NCBI RefSeq assembly: GCF_041737845.1
Contig: NZ_JBGSQX010000086.1
Location: forward strand, 1-10,808
Source: Desulfococcus sp041737845
GTDB lineage: Bacteria > Desulfobacterota > Desulfobacteria > Desulfobacterales > Desulfococcaceae
DNA: 10,808 bases
Direction: 5' to 3'
Part shown: positions 1 through 6,704 of the stretch, in pieces
How positions within the stretch are numbered: the first letter of the stretch is position 1
How the letters are laid out: each line of letters starts with the position of its first letter
Translations under genes and position numbers: made by a program
Notes under the pieces: generated by a model
What the model saw: only the letters and a program-made list of their open reading frames with translations
Database searches by the model: none
What the model was told of the DNA's origin: nothing

Positions 1-2
1 AA

Positions 3-125
3 GTGTTCGAATGGTATAAAAAGAATATCGGTCAATCAGTTCAGTCGAAAAGGAAAGAGATCATGTCAATAGTCAGCAAAACGGAACAAAATTGGGATCA
101 AAATACTACCGTTTTTCTAAACTGA
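3..125 (+). CDS. possible 3' end of an unidentified ORF, cut by window edge
   Basis: The third plus-strand frame is open from the left edge to a TGA at 123-125 and gives about 40 residues, Lys/Gln/Asn-rich and probably helical, beginning VFEWYKKNIG. I recognise no family. It would run convergently toward the minus-strand gene that ends at 172, opposite to every other gene accepted here. A 40-codon open frame can occur by chance in AT-rich DNA, and a weak attC-like box pair (117-175) overlaps its end. It is recorded only because a real C-terminus cannot be excluded without upstream sequence. Confidence 0.25.
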   Translation: MFEWYKKNIGQSVQSKRKEIMSIVSKTEQNWDQNTTVFLN

Positions 126-171
126 TTTTCATCAGCCCACGTGCAAGGTATATTTCCCCACCACTACTCGT

Positions 172-654
172 TTAGGACCACCCCTTTTTTTTAAGCACTT
201 TTCCCGAGCTAACTGCTTTGGCCTTCTTGCCAACAGTTTTGCGAAACATGGCATAATGACGCTTAACCCTCTCTGTGTATGTGGTGTCCATGAGCAACAT
301 TTTTCGCAGCAAATTCAAGAGTGCCGGGGCAAGATCAGATTGCGGACTGGCAAGATTCAACGCTGGCCCCTTTAGGTCATTAATGATACGCGGATCACTC
401 TCTCCCATCCACTTTGCATAAAATTTAATGTCTTCCCACCCCCATGCGATGACGGCTTGGATATCTTGCCGAAGAGACGATACAATACAAAAGAAAACCC
501 GGCGACAGTCGCATCCAGGCTCATCACAAAACATCTCATGGAAAGAGTAACTCGCGGGCGGCAAATTCCAACTCGAAGTACCGATCACAGTGACTGCCCT
601 GGTCTCATGTTTAGCAATTTCGGGAAAACGGCTGTAAAAAGGTGAATATGGCAT
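172..654 (-). CDS. conserved hypothetical protein with C-x4-C-x-C motif (160 aa)
   Basis: A 160-residue soluble protein with no signal peptide or membrane segment. The start ATG is preceded by AAAGGA with 7 nt spacing. Visible features are an N-terminal MPYSPFYSRFPEIA block, a likely metal- or Fe-S-binding cluster C43-x4-C48-x-C50 followed by two arginines, a tryptophan-rich middle (WGWEDIKFYAKWMG, about residues 71-84), and a helical LNLASPQSDLAPALL stretch near 99-113. The C-terminus is very basic (KKAKAV...KVLKKKGW). From memory, similar unnamed proteins occur in Desulfobacterota; I know no function and assign none. The start codon lies 14 nt past the R' end of the attC-like site at 670-728, which is where the first gene of the next integron cassette would start. 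The stop TAA lies inside CCTAAAC, much as the vapC stop lies in GGCTAAC. Confidence 0.8.
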   Translation of the reverse strand: MPYSPFYSRFPEIAKHETRAVTVIGTSSWNLPPASYSFHEMFCDEPGCDCRRVFFCIVSSLRQDIQAVIAWGWEDIKFYAKWMGESDPRIINDLKGPALNLASPQSDLAPALLNLLRKMLLMDTTYTERVKRHYAMFRKTVGKKAKAVSSGKVLKKKGWS

Positions 655-669
655 TCCTGAATCCTTTGT

Positions 670-728
670 GCATAACGCTGCGGCTTTGAGGAGAGCAAAG
701 CGAGTCCGTCAACAGCCGTTTGTTAGCC
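670..728 (-). repeat. attC-like integron recombination site (59 bp)
   Basis: Read on the minus strand, the 59-nt element begins GGCTAAC and ends GTTATGC, resembling the R'' (RYYYAAC) and R' (GTTRRRY) boxes, each with mismatches to consensus. Inside are a GCTG/CAGC arm pair and an apical hairpin GCTTTG / CAAAGC with a 7-nt loop, giving the imperfect cruciform expected of a folded attC strand. The TAA stop of vapC (723-725) lies within the first box, a common arrangement in gene cassettes, and the next gene starts 14 nt after the last box. Length is at the short end of the attC range. No intI gene is in the window, so this could be an orphan or relic site. Confidence 0.55.
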
Positions 729-1088
729 ATTTAAATACGATAGCCCGAGTTCTGTTGCTGCTTCACGAAGACGACGATCTGCAGTCCATAAAACCACATT
801 GCCAAGAATTGAAGAAGCCAAAAGGTGAATATCTAAGTATCCAAGGCCCCGCCCCATTAACGAGTTCTTTTCTATAAAATGAAGGATTTCATAGGGCTCA
901 AGAATTGGAGTAGAAGGCAATGCTTGTAGCAGCATTAAAATTTCTGCGCGGTTACCCAGGTTGCCGCACGCTAATTCTCCTATAATAAAAGGATGACAGG
1001 CGACCGAACCGGTGTTTAAATGGTCAACAAGCTCATGATCAGCTTTTCTGAAATGTTGGATCCAAACGCTTGTGTCTACAAGGATCAT
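723..1088 (-). CDS. vapC: VapC-type PIN-domain ribonuclease toxin
   Basis: A 121-residue PIN-domain protein, the usual VapC length. The acidic metal-binding residues sit at the expected places: D5 in MILVDTSVW, E38 in IIGELACG, D86 in GYLDIHLLAS and D104 in LWTADRRL. Family members are Mg2+-dependent endoribonucleases that cut tRNA or rRNA and block translation until bound by VapB. I chose the start at 1088 because the PIN fold begins there and the preceding vapB stop is one base upstream (TGA-A-ATG), implying translational coupling. The longer upstream frame only re-reads the vapB tail. The active-site set is complete, so the toxin is probably functional. Its stop codon is part of the attC-like site, suggesting the pair arrived as a cassette. 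Confidence 0.92.
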   Translation of the reverse strand: MILVDTSVWIQHFRKADHELVDHLNTGSVACHPFIIGELACGNLGNRAEILMLLQALPSTPILEPYEILHFIEKNSLMGRGLGYLDIHLLASSILGNVVLWTADRRLREAATELGLSYLNG

Positions 1089-1089
1089 T

Positions 1090-1284
1090 TCAACACTCTG
1101 GCCTTCGGCGTCTTGGCATTTCAATTTTTTTCTCGGTTCCACCGAGTTCAGCCAAGCGCCGGCTGCTCTCCAGACTGATCAGAGTCTCAAGCCCTTTGCG
1201 TATCAAAGCTGTTTTTTCCATAATTCCGGTTAGCTTCGATGCCTTTTCAATAAGGGCATCCTCTATATTCAAGGTTGTTCGCAT
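1090..1284 (-). CDS. vapB: VapB-type antitoxin with N-terminal DNA-binding strand
   Basis: A 64-residue antitoxin that starts MRTTLNIEDALIEKA, the ribbon-helix-helix pattern of VapB proteins. A helix follows (about 20-45), then a basic tail with RRRR near the C-terminus for toxin binding. It should neutralise the VapC encoded one base downstream and, with it, repress their shared promoter. The ATG at 1284 is favoured over an upstream in-frame start (1326) because AGGAG lies 6 nt before it and the protein then begins at the conserved beta strand. A perfect inverted repeat at 1316-1333 is a good candidate for its operator. Confidence 0.9.
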   Translation of the reverse strand: MRTTLNIEDALIEKASKLTGIMEKTALIRKGLETLISLESSRRLAELGGTEKKIEMPRRRRPEC

Positions 1285-1315
1285 ATATAGCTCCTTTCTA
1301 CCATGCAGCCGTAAT

Positions 1316-1333
1316 ATGCATATCAATATGCAT
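1316..1333 (-). promoter_or_regulatory. probable VapBC operator, perfect 8-bp inverted repeat
   Basis: ATGCATAT-CA-ATATGCAT is an exact inverted repeat with a 2-bp centre, 31 bp upstream of the vapB start. It also reads as two direct AATATGCAT copies 12 bp apart. VapB-type repressors bind such palindromes in their own promoter. The repeat overlaps the candidate -10 hexamer CATATT (1325-1330). Confidence 0.6.
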
Positions 1334-1353
1334 CAAAAATGTGACAATTGCAA
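1325..1353 (-). promoter_or_regulatory. candidate vapBC promoter
   Basis: On the minus strand TTGCAA (1348-1353) is followed after 17 bp by CATATT (1325-1330), each 4/6 to the sigma-70 consensus. An overlapping TTGTCA (1342-1347) is an alternative -35. Transcription would start about 35 bp before vapB. The overlap with the palindrome fits autorepression. Confidence 0.4.
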
Positions 1354-1367
1354 GAATTTTAGTTGGC

Positions 1368-1441
1368 GTTGCGGTAGGAATGCCGGTCACCCGGCACCCC
1401 CCGCACAGTCCCGGACGTGCGGTTTTCCCGCATCCGGTTCC
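1368..1441 (-). mobile_element. group II intron remnant: domains V and VI
   Basis: Minus strand 1441-1408 reads as a domain V hairpin: lower stem CCGG/CCGG, the asymmetric bulge between AUGCGG and CCGCACGU, and a GAAA-type apical loop, about 33-34 nt long as in this domain. It is followed by a domain VI-like hairpin at 1404-1371 (GCGG and TGCCGG arms, GTGA loop, closing CCGC), and the element would end ...GCAAC at about 1368. The catalytic triad expected as AGC reads AAC, and the basal pairs are mismatched, so the ribozyme is probably dead. No reverse transcriptase gene remains. An open frame just upstream ends at 1468 (LTEKRRLHQVALG-stop), 27 nt before domain V, and may be the last codons of the lost intron ORF. 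Confidence 0.6.
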
Positions 1442-1646
1442 TCGGTTGTACTCGTTTCCTCGTCGGTTTATCCCAACGCAACCTGATGCAGTCGTCTCTT
1501 TTCCGTCAGTTTCGGCTTTGGGATACCGGCATGCTCCAGCATGCGCCTGACTGATTTTGAACACCACAATTTCTAATTCTTAATGAATACATGGCGTTAT
1601 GAGGCACACGAAGAGTCTTGGCACTACCCTTCGTAATTTCACGCGG
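1442..1646. other. non-coding junction between intron remnant and transposase
   Basis: About 200 bp with no acceptable gene. It contains a perfect hairpin GCATGCT-CC-AGCATGC (1529-1544) and, on the minus strand, the short open tail ending at 1468 described with the intron remnant. Just past the transposase stop the minus strand reads GTAGTGCCAAGACTCTTCG (about 1610-1628), which may be the inner part of a terminal repeat of the insertion element. I found no matching inverted copy on the other side of the transposase. Confidence 0.4.
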
Positions 1647-2963
1647 TCACGGCACGGCCTGGATCGTGGGGGGAATGGCAACGCCGACCGCCTGAAAGAT
1701 TTTACCGCAGTTGCCTTTGCATTCCGTGCGCAGGGCGAACCGCTTCCCGCTCTCCTCGATCACCACCTTTTGGAGGGCCTTGAGATCCTGTTGGATATGC
1801 AGCCACTCGAATTGGTGCCCGGCAGCCGACAGGCGCTGATCCAGTTCCTTTCGCAGCACCAGCGCCAGGAAGCTGCAAAACACATGGCCTGCGATGTTGG
1901 CGTCCTTCTGGTGGTAAACCGGGCGGGTTTCCAGAAGCGATTTCACATCCCGGAACACGCGCTCCACACGCCACAGCTCTTTGTACTTGAGGGCGGCCTG
2001 TTCCCCCGAGAGGGTGGTATTGGTGATCAGCACCCATTTGCCGTCGAAAACCTCGTCTGCCTTGATTTTGTCCGTATCGATGCGGACGCTCTCCTTTTCG
2101 ATTCTCAGATACTTCCGGTAGCCCTTGTTTCCCACCAGGGACTTGGCTCCTTTTTTCAACTGCTCCTGCAGGGAATCGACGATGGCCTGGCGGTCGGCGG
2201 CATCCTTGCGGGCCTGGCGCTCGTTGACGCAGACGATGTAGCGCTTCCCATCGTGATGAACCTCCTTGACTTTCAGCGGCGCCGGTTTCTTTCGGTCCGC
2301 ACTTTCCGGATACACCTCCTGGTATTTGCCGGCTCGGGTGAGCACCTCGGTTTGAATCGCCTTTACCTTGCGCATCCGGCAGCCCAGGATGCAGGCGATG
2401 TTGTTTTCTTCGAGCAGGCTTACCGTTTCGGCACTGATCATGCCCCGATCGGCAACCACGCAAAAGCTGTTGACGCCGAACCGCTTCCGAATCCGTTCGA
2501 CAACCGGTATCAGCGTGGTGACATCGGTGGTGTTGCCCGGCCACATCTCGCAGCAGATGGGGCGACCGTTGTCATCGAGCACGGCCCCGACAACCATCTG
2601 GAAAAGATCCGGGCGGTGGTCCTTGCTGAATCCTCTTTGGCCGAAGTGCTCCCCGCCGTTGCCTTCAAAGTAGATCGAGGTCGTATCGAAAAACACCAGA
2701 TCCAGTTCGCTGAACAAATCGCGGTTTCTCTGAAACAGCATCTCTTCGATCCGGTCCTTGGTTCGCCGCGGGGTAAAGGGCGTGGCGTCGCTCTGATCGG
2801 CAAGCTCCTCGCCCAAAAAGCTCATGGCCCGATACAAGTCGAGGCGCTTGAAGAGCATCTGAGAAACCAGCAACCGGAGAAGGAAGTGAGTTGCTGATCC
2901 TCGAACCGGATCATCGGAATTTTGTGGAACTTTTGCATGAATTTGTGATTTGCTGGATTTCAC
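1647..2963 (-). pseudogene. IS1634/IS4-like DDE transposase, frameshifted and N-terminally abnormal
   Basis: The long frame carries the catalytic region of a DDE transposase: D in LVFFDTTSIYFEG, D in CVVADRGM and E in LWRVERVFRDVKSLLETRP, the last typical of IS4-superfamily (IS1634-like) enzymes. The N-terminus is short and odd. From a GTG at 2963 preceded by CAGGAGG the frame reads VKSSKSQIHAKV and then turns to nonsense. The next frame instead encodes MQKFHKIPMIRFEDQQLTSF (from 2938), which looks like a true transposase start. One missing base near 2874 would return it to LLVSQMLFKRLDL in the main frame. Intact relatives are, from memory, about 100 residues longer before LYRAM. Two frameshifts and a missing N-domain make it an inactive, possibly chimeric copy. 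It separates the higBA and vapBC regions. Confidence 0.8.
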
Positions 2964-3091
2964 TTGCGGTGGCCTCCTGAATTGGGTTTTAAGTTGTCGT
3001 CGTAAACAATTTACACCCACTATTCTCGGGCCTCCGCAAGCTTCTTTTTTCTTTCTTCCTCACAAATTTATGCAACTACAGGGATAACCCA

Positions 3092-3442
3092 TTATCTCGC
3101 AATCGGTTCGAGGTGAGAGATTTCGTCCGCACCGGGTCCGTTCATGGCATGCCAAAGGTCCCAATCCTGCTGGAGCCCGAGCCAGAAGTCAGCCGACATT
3201 CCCAGAACTCGTGCCAGACGCAATGCGGTATCCGGAGTAACGGAGCGATGCCCCCGAACGATCTCGTTCAGTCGGGGATAGGAGACCCCGAGACGAATCG
3301 CAAATGCATTCTGGGATATCCCCAAGGGTTTCAGGAACTCTTCCAACAGCATCTCTCCGGGATGTATCGGCGGGCGCTGTGTCGGCAGACGCCGCCCAAC
3401 ATCCGGCTCAGTGGGAATCGACAATTTCGACTTCATCGGCAT
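3092..3442 (-). CDS. higA: HigA-family XRE antitoxin
   Basis: A 116-residue protein of the HigA/VapI family. After a basic leader comes the signature PPIHPGEMLLEEFLKPLGIS (about 24-43). Then comes a helix-turn-helix (QNAFAIRLGVSYPRLNEIVRG), then TPDTALRLARVLGMSADFWLGLQQDWDLW. This is the standard HigA core that binds DNA and caps HigB. The start at 3442 has GGGAGG 6 nt upstream and overlaps the end of higB by 35 nt, the usual higB-higA order. The C-terminal tail (NGPGADEISHLEPIAR) is intact. The partner toxin gene is frameshifted, so this is either an orphan antitoxin or a remaining local repressor. Confidence 0.93.
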   Translation of the reverse strand: MPMKSKLSIPTEPDVGRRLPTQRPPIHPGEMLLEEFLKPLGISQNAFAIRLGVSYPRLNEIVRGHRSVTPDTALRLARVLGMSADFWLGLQQDWDLWHAMNGPGADEISHLEPIAR

Positions 3443-3702
3443 GGCCGTCCTCCCATCTGAAACAGATTCGGAACTGCTGGTTTATCCGAATGCTGTATGG
3501 ATCTTCCCTGTCCACCGCGAAGGCGTTCCAGGCGATTCCCCGGCAGGATTGAACGTTCACCGATTTCTCGAACACAATTGATCTGGTCGAGCTTACGCTG
3601 AGCGATCGCCCACAAAGAGGGTGGACAGCTACTCTCCGCTGCCTGCGAATTCCTGCCATCAAATACGTCTTCCGTGCCTGTGCCGTGGAAGGACTTTATC
3701 AT
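3408..3702 (-). pseudogene. higB: HigB-family toxin gene with a one-base frameshift
   Basis: The N-terminal part (from 3702) reads MIKSFHGTGTEDVFDGRNSQ and continues to SILPGNRLERLRG in one frame. The C-terminal part reads DREDPYSIRINQQFRICFRW and on to EVEIVDSH in another. Together these are the two halves of a RelE-fold HigB ribosome-dependent mRNA interferase (family pattern PGNRLEALKGDR-x-x-YSIRIN). The break is at about 3512-3515, where the minus strand has GGTGGACAGG; removing one G restores RGDRED and a 97-residue protein, the normal HigB length. As written, neither frame makes a complete toxin. A sequencing error must be excluded; otherwise the toxin is inactivated while higA is retained. 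Confidence 0.85.
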
Positions 3703-3704
3703 GA

Positions 3705-3741
3705 GTCAACTTGTAACGGCTGCCATTATAACTGTCAACTT
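3705..3741 (-). promoter_or_regulatory. candidate higBA promoter with repeated AAGTTGAC boxes
   Basis: Upstream of higB the minus strand has a perfect TTGACA (3733-3738) and a perfect TATAAT (3725-3730). They are only 2 bp apart, so they cannot be one pair. TTGACA with TACAAG 17 bp downstream is one option. AAGTTGAC occurs twice, at 3734-3741 and 3705-3712, 29 bp apart, and could be a HigA operator pair. Confidence 0.4.
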
Positions 3742-3842
3742 CCCTGGCACAGGGGGCCTTCGCGTGCTCAGTATGTATCGGGCTGACTCTTGTCCTTTTC
3801 ACGTTTTCATCCCTATTTCTTCGCCACTTATTTGCTGTTTTT

Positions 3843-6659
3843 TCAAAATGCTGGCCTCTCAAAACAGGTATGAACAACTGTAACGCCTTTCGCTTCAAGT
3901 TGCGGAATAATCGAAGTGCATGAGTCTACGTCTAATGGATTATTCGAAACATCTATGTACACTAAGTTATTCAATCCAAGCAAAGGTGTTATGTCGCTGA
4001 TTTGGTTATTATAAAGATAAATTGATTGAAGGTTTGCCAAGCCTGTGAGGGAGGTTATGTCGCTGATTTGGGTAGAATCAAGAGAAAGAAATTGAAGGCT
4101 TACCAATCCTGCGAGGGGTGTTATGTCGCTGATTTGGGTATTATAGAGGACAAGGGATTGAAGGTTTACCAATCCTGATAAAGGGGTTATGTCGCTGATT
4201 TGGGTATAACCAAGAAAAATGGATTGAAGGTTTACCAATCCTGCGAGGGGGGTTATGTCGCTGATTTGGGTATTATAGAGGAGAAGGGATTGAAGATTTA
4301 CCAATCCTGATAAAGGGGTTATGTCGCTGATTTGGGTAGAATCAAGAGAAAGAACTTGAAGGCTTTTCAAACCGGCGAGGGGGGTTATGTCGCTGATTTG
4401 GGTATAATCAAGATAAAGAACTTGGAGGTTTACCAATCCTGCGAGGGGGGTTACGTCGCTGATTTGGGTATAATCAAGAATAAGCTTTTGAAGGTTTACC
4501 AATCCTGCTAAATGGGTTATGTCGCTGATTTGGGTTTGAGAGAGGATAAGATATTGAAGTTTTACCAACCCAGCGAGCGGTCCAAAATCGCTGATTTGAT
4601 AACAAAGATCAAAATTAACCACTTGTAAGTTTTCGCAGTGCTGAAGCCCTTCAATGCTCGTTATATTTCTATTGTATCCCGATAATGCAGATAAGCTCAT
4701 TAAATCAGACTTCATTATAGTACCATTATGTAAATTAAGTTGCCCTCTGATCACCGCCTCGAAATTAGCATCAGGAAAAGCGACAGGGAAATCATCCATG
4801 ACACGAATGTTGACAGTCATCGTATCTGACAGCCCCTTGTTGTCAGTTACCCTGAAGCTGGCGGAATGCTCCATGCCCACATCATTGCGGGTGGGCGCCC
4901 ACTGGAAGGTCTGGTCGGCAAATACGGCGCCTTCGGGGCCGTCGGTCATCTCATAGGATAGTGTATCGCCGTCCGGGTCTCTGGCGGTCACGGTGAACGA
5001 CAGGAGACTCTTGGTGTACAGGTCGATGCTCTGTTCGCCGATCTCTTCGAAAACCGGCGGCCGGTTCAAGTTCCCGACGGTGATGGTGACGGTCTCCGTG
5101 TCGCTCAGGGAATCGGCCCGTACGTCCTCCACGGTGAATTCGACCTCGTAGATGTCCGCATCTTCGAAACCCGGATTCCAGGAGAATTTTTGGGTATCCG
5201 GGTCGAAGATGGCGCCGTCCGGAAGGCCGGTTGCGGAGAAGACCAAAGCATCATTGTCCGGATCGGTCGCCGTAATGACAAACTCGATCAGTTCATCTTC
5301 ACGGACCTCCCGGCTCCCGATGGGGTCGAGAACCGGCCCGTGGTTGCCGACGCCCACGGTGATGACGACCTCCTCGGAATCGCCCTGAGGCGGAATCCCG
5401 TCATCGGTCACCGTAAAAATGATCGTGTGGGTGCCCTCTTCCCCACCACCCGGCGTCCAGGAAAACCTCTGGGCTTCGGGATTGAAGGTTGCACCCGCCG
5501 GCATGTTTCCGGCAGTGAATGTCAGATGGTCGCCGTCCAGATCCCTTGCCGTCACCACGAACTCAAGCAGTTCGTTCACTAGAACCTGCTGACTACCGAT
5601 GGGGTCCATCTCCGGCATGTGGTCGACATCGTCCCCCACGGTTATGGTGACCTGCCGGCCGTTTCCCAGGGGCGGGTTGCCGTTATCCATCACCAGGAAG
5701 GAGACGATATAGAACCCGGCATCCTCAGGCCCGGTCGCCCATGTGAAGATCCGGGTCTCTGGGTTGAAAACAGCCCCGGCGGGAAGATTGGACGCGCTGA
5801 AGGTGAGGGTATCGCCCTGGTCCGGATCCGAGGCCGTCACTTCAAAGGAGACGGTTTCCCCCGTCTGAACGGCGTAATTTTTCAACGGCCACACGACCGG
5901 GGGCTGGTTCCCGTCGCCCACGCTGATGGCCACGATCTCGGCGTCGCTCATGGGTGGATCGCCGTCGTCCACCGCCCGGAACATCACTCGATAGAGACCG
6001 GCCTTCCCGTACTCCGGTGTCCACGAAAAGAGGCCGGTCTCCGGATCAAACTCGGCCCCCGCGGGAAGATCGCTGGCCGTGCAGGTGACATGGTTCGCGT
6101 CATCCGGGTCTTCAGCGTGCACCGAAAACTGGAGCGTCTCGCCCTCCAGAACACGCCGGTTCCCGATGGCCGGCATAATTCTCGGCTTCCGGTTCAGGAC
6201 CTGCCTGAGGATGATCGGCCCCACCTCGTTGCTGATGCCAGGCGCCACCGTGACCCCCGTCTCCTCTCCGCTGAAAATGACAAAACCGTCAAGGTCCAGG
6301 GCCGTGACGGCCACCACGTAATTCTGCCCGACCGGGACGCCGGTAACCGTTAAATGGCCGTCCGTGCAGTTGAACGGGCCGCCCCGCGCGATCACTTCGC
6401 CGGCCGAGTTCAGGATCTCGGCCTTGATGGTATCGATATGATTCCCTGAACAATCCAATCCGGTCGATTCCTCCTGGAGTTCCCCGCTATCGCTGATCTC
6501 CTCTTCCAGTCGCAGCGAGAACGAAATCTCCCCGCTTTCCGATGACGGACCGCTCGATGAGCCGCCCCCGCCTCCGCAGGAACACACGATGAAGACAAGG
6601 CAGAATGCCCATATGATTCCATACCCCCGGACCGATTTCACTTTTTTTATATTCCTCAT
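3843..6659 (-). CDS. surface lipoprotein: five cadherin/Ig-like repeats plus internalin-type LRR array (938 aa)
   Basis: A large exported protein. Residues 1-28 form a lipoprotein signal: basic start MRNIKKVK, hydrophobic IIWAFCLVFIV, then VCS-C28 followed by a Gly/Ser linker, so it should be lipidated and membrane-anchored outside the cytoplasm. After a domain at about 44-150 come five repeats of about 93 residues (about 158-625). Their pattern is PP-x3-PIG...L-x-F-x-V-x-A-x-DPD...LPAGA-x-F-x-P-x-T-x-x-FSWTP, i.e. cadherin/He_PIG Ig-like domains with calcium-type DxD motifs. An internalin-like cap FPDANFEAVIRG (628) then leads into ten exact 22-residue leucine-rich repeats QISDITPLAGLVNLQ-x-L-x-L (688-907) and a short C-terminal cap with two Cys. 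I chose the ATG at 6659 over 6680 because AGGGAG lies 8 nt before it. Likely an adhesin or protein-binding scaffold. The c-di-GMP riboswitch upstream fits this role. Confidence 0.9.
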   Translation of the reverse strand: MRNIKKVKSVRGYGIIWAFCLVFIVCSCGGGGGSSSGPSSESGEISFSLRLEEEISDSGELQEESTGLDCSGNHIDTIKAEILNSAGEVIARGGPFNCTDGHLTVTGVPVGQNYVVAVTALDLDGFVIFSGEETGVTVAPGISNEVGPIILRQVLNRKPRIMPAIGNRRVLEGETLQFSVHAEDPDDANHVTCTASDLPAGAEFDPETGLFSWTPEYGKAGLYRVMFRAVDDGDPPMSDAEIVAISVGDGNQPPVVWPLKNYAVQTGETVSFEVTASDPDQGDTLTFSASNLPAGAVFNPETRIFTWATGPEDAGFYIVSFLVMDNGNPPLGNGRQVTITVGDDVDHMPEMDPIGSQQVLVNELLEFVVTARDLDGDHLTFTAGNMPAGATFNPEAQRFSWTPGGGEEGTHTIIFTVTDDGIPPQGDSEEVVITVGVGNHGPVLDPIGSREVREDELIEFVITATDPDNDALVFSATGLPDGAIFDPDTQKFSWNPGFEDADIYEVEFTVEDVRADSLSDTETVTITVGNLNRPPVFEEIGEQSIDLYTKSLLSFTVTARDPDGDTLSYEMTDGPEGAVFADQTFQWAPTRNDVGMEHSASFRVTDNKGLSDTMTVNIRVMDDFPVAFPDANFEAVIRGQLNLHNGTIMKSDLMSLSALSGYNRNITSIEGLQHCENLQVVNFDLCYQISDFGPLAGLVKLQYLILSQTQISDITHLAGLVNLQKLILDYTQISDVTPLAGLVNLQVLYLDYTQISDITPLAGLKSLQVLSLDSTQISDITPLSGLVNLQSLLLYNTQISDITPLAGLVNLQSIFLGYTQISDITPLSGLVNLQSLVLYNTQISDITPLAGLVSLQFLSLDSTQISDITSLTGLANLQSIYLYNNQISDITPLLGLNNLVYIDVSNNPLDVDSCTSIIPQLEAKGVTVVHTCFERPAF
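3939..4598 (-). repeat. ten tandem 66-bp repeats encoding leucine-rich repeats
   Basis: The block carrying gctgatttg recurs with an exact 66-bp period from 4598 down to 4004, ten units without an indel, each encoding one 22-residue LRR. Units are very similar in DNA as well as protein (the stretch ttatgtcgctgatttgggta recurs almost unchanged). Several non-adjacent units share variants, e.g. the attatagagga and agaatcaagagaaagaa types. This points to recent duplication or gene conversion and to possible copy-number variation between strains. Confidence 0.93.
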
Positions 6660-6704
6660 GGCGCCATCTCCCTGTTTCATGAAATCATATTCGCTGCGAT
6701 CCCA

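Noticed and set aside
1361..1372. attC R box at the intron 3' junction (GCCAAC)
   Set aside because: Only six bases fit, and the seven-base RYYYAAC pattern fails at the first two positions.
1599..2897. 432-aa plus-strand open frame
   Set aside because: Antisense shadow of the transposase, whose minus-strand frame carries the DDE residues.
3939..4598. CRISPR-like array
   Set aside because: The 66-bp repeats have no unique spacers and encode continuous leucine-rich repeats.
5619..6353. 244-aa plus-strand frame and other frames across 4654-6622
   Set aside because: Antisense or shifted readings of the Ig-like repeats of the lipoprotein; they merely repeat with the same period.
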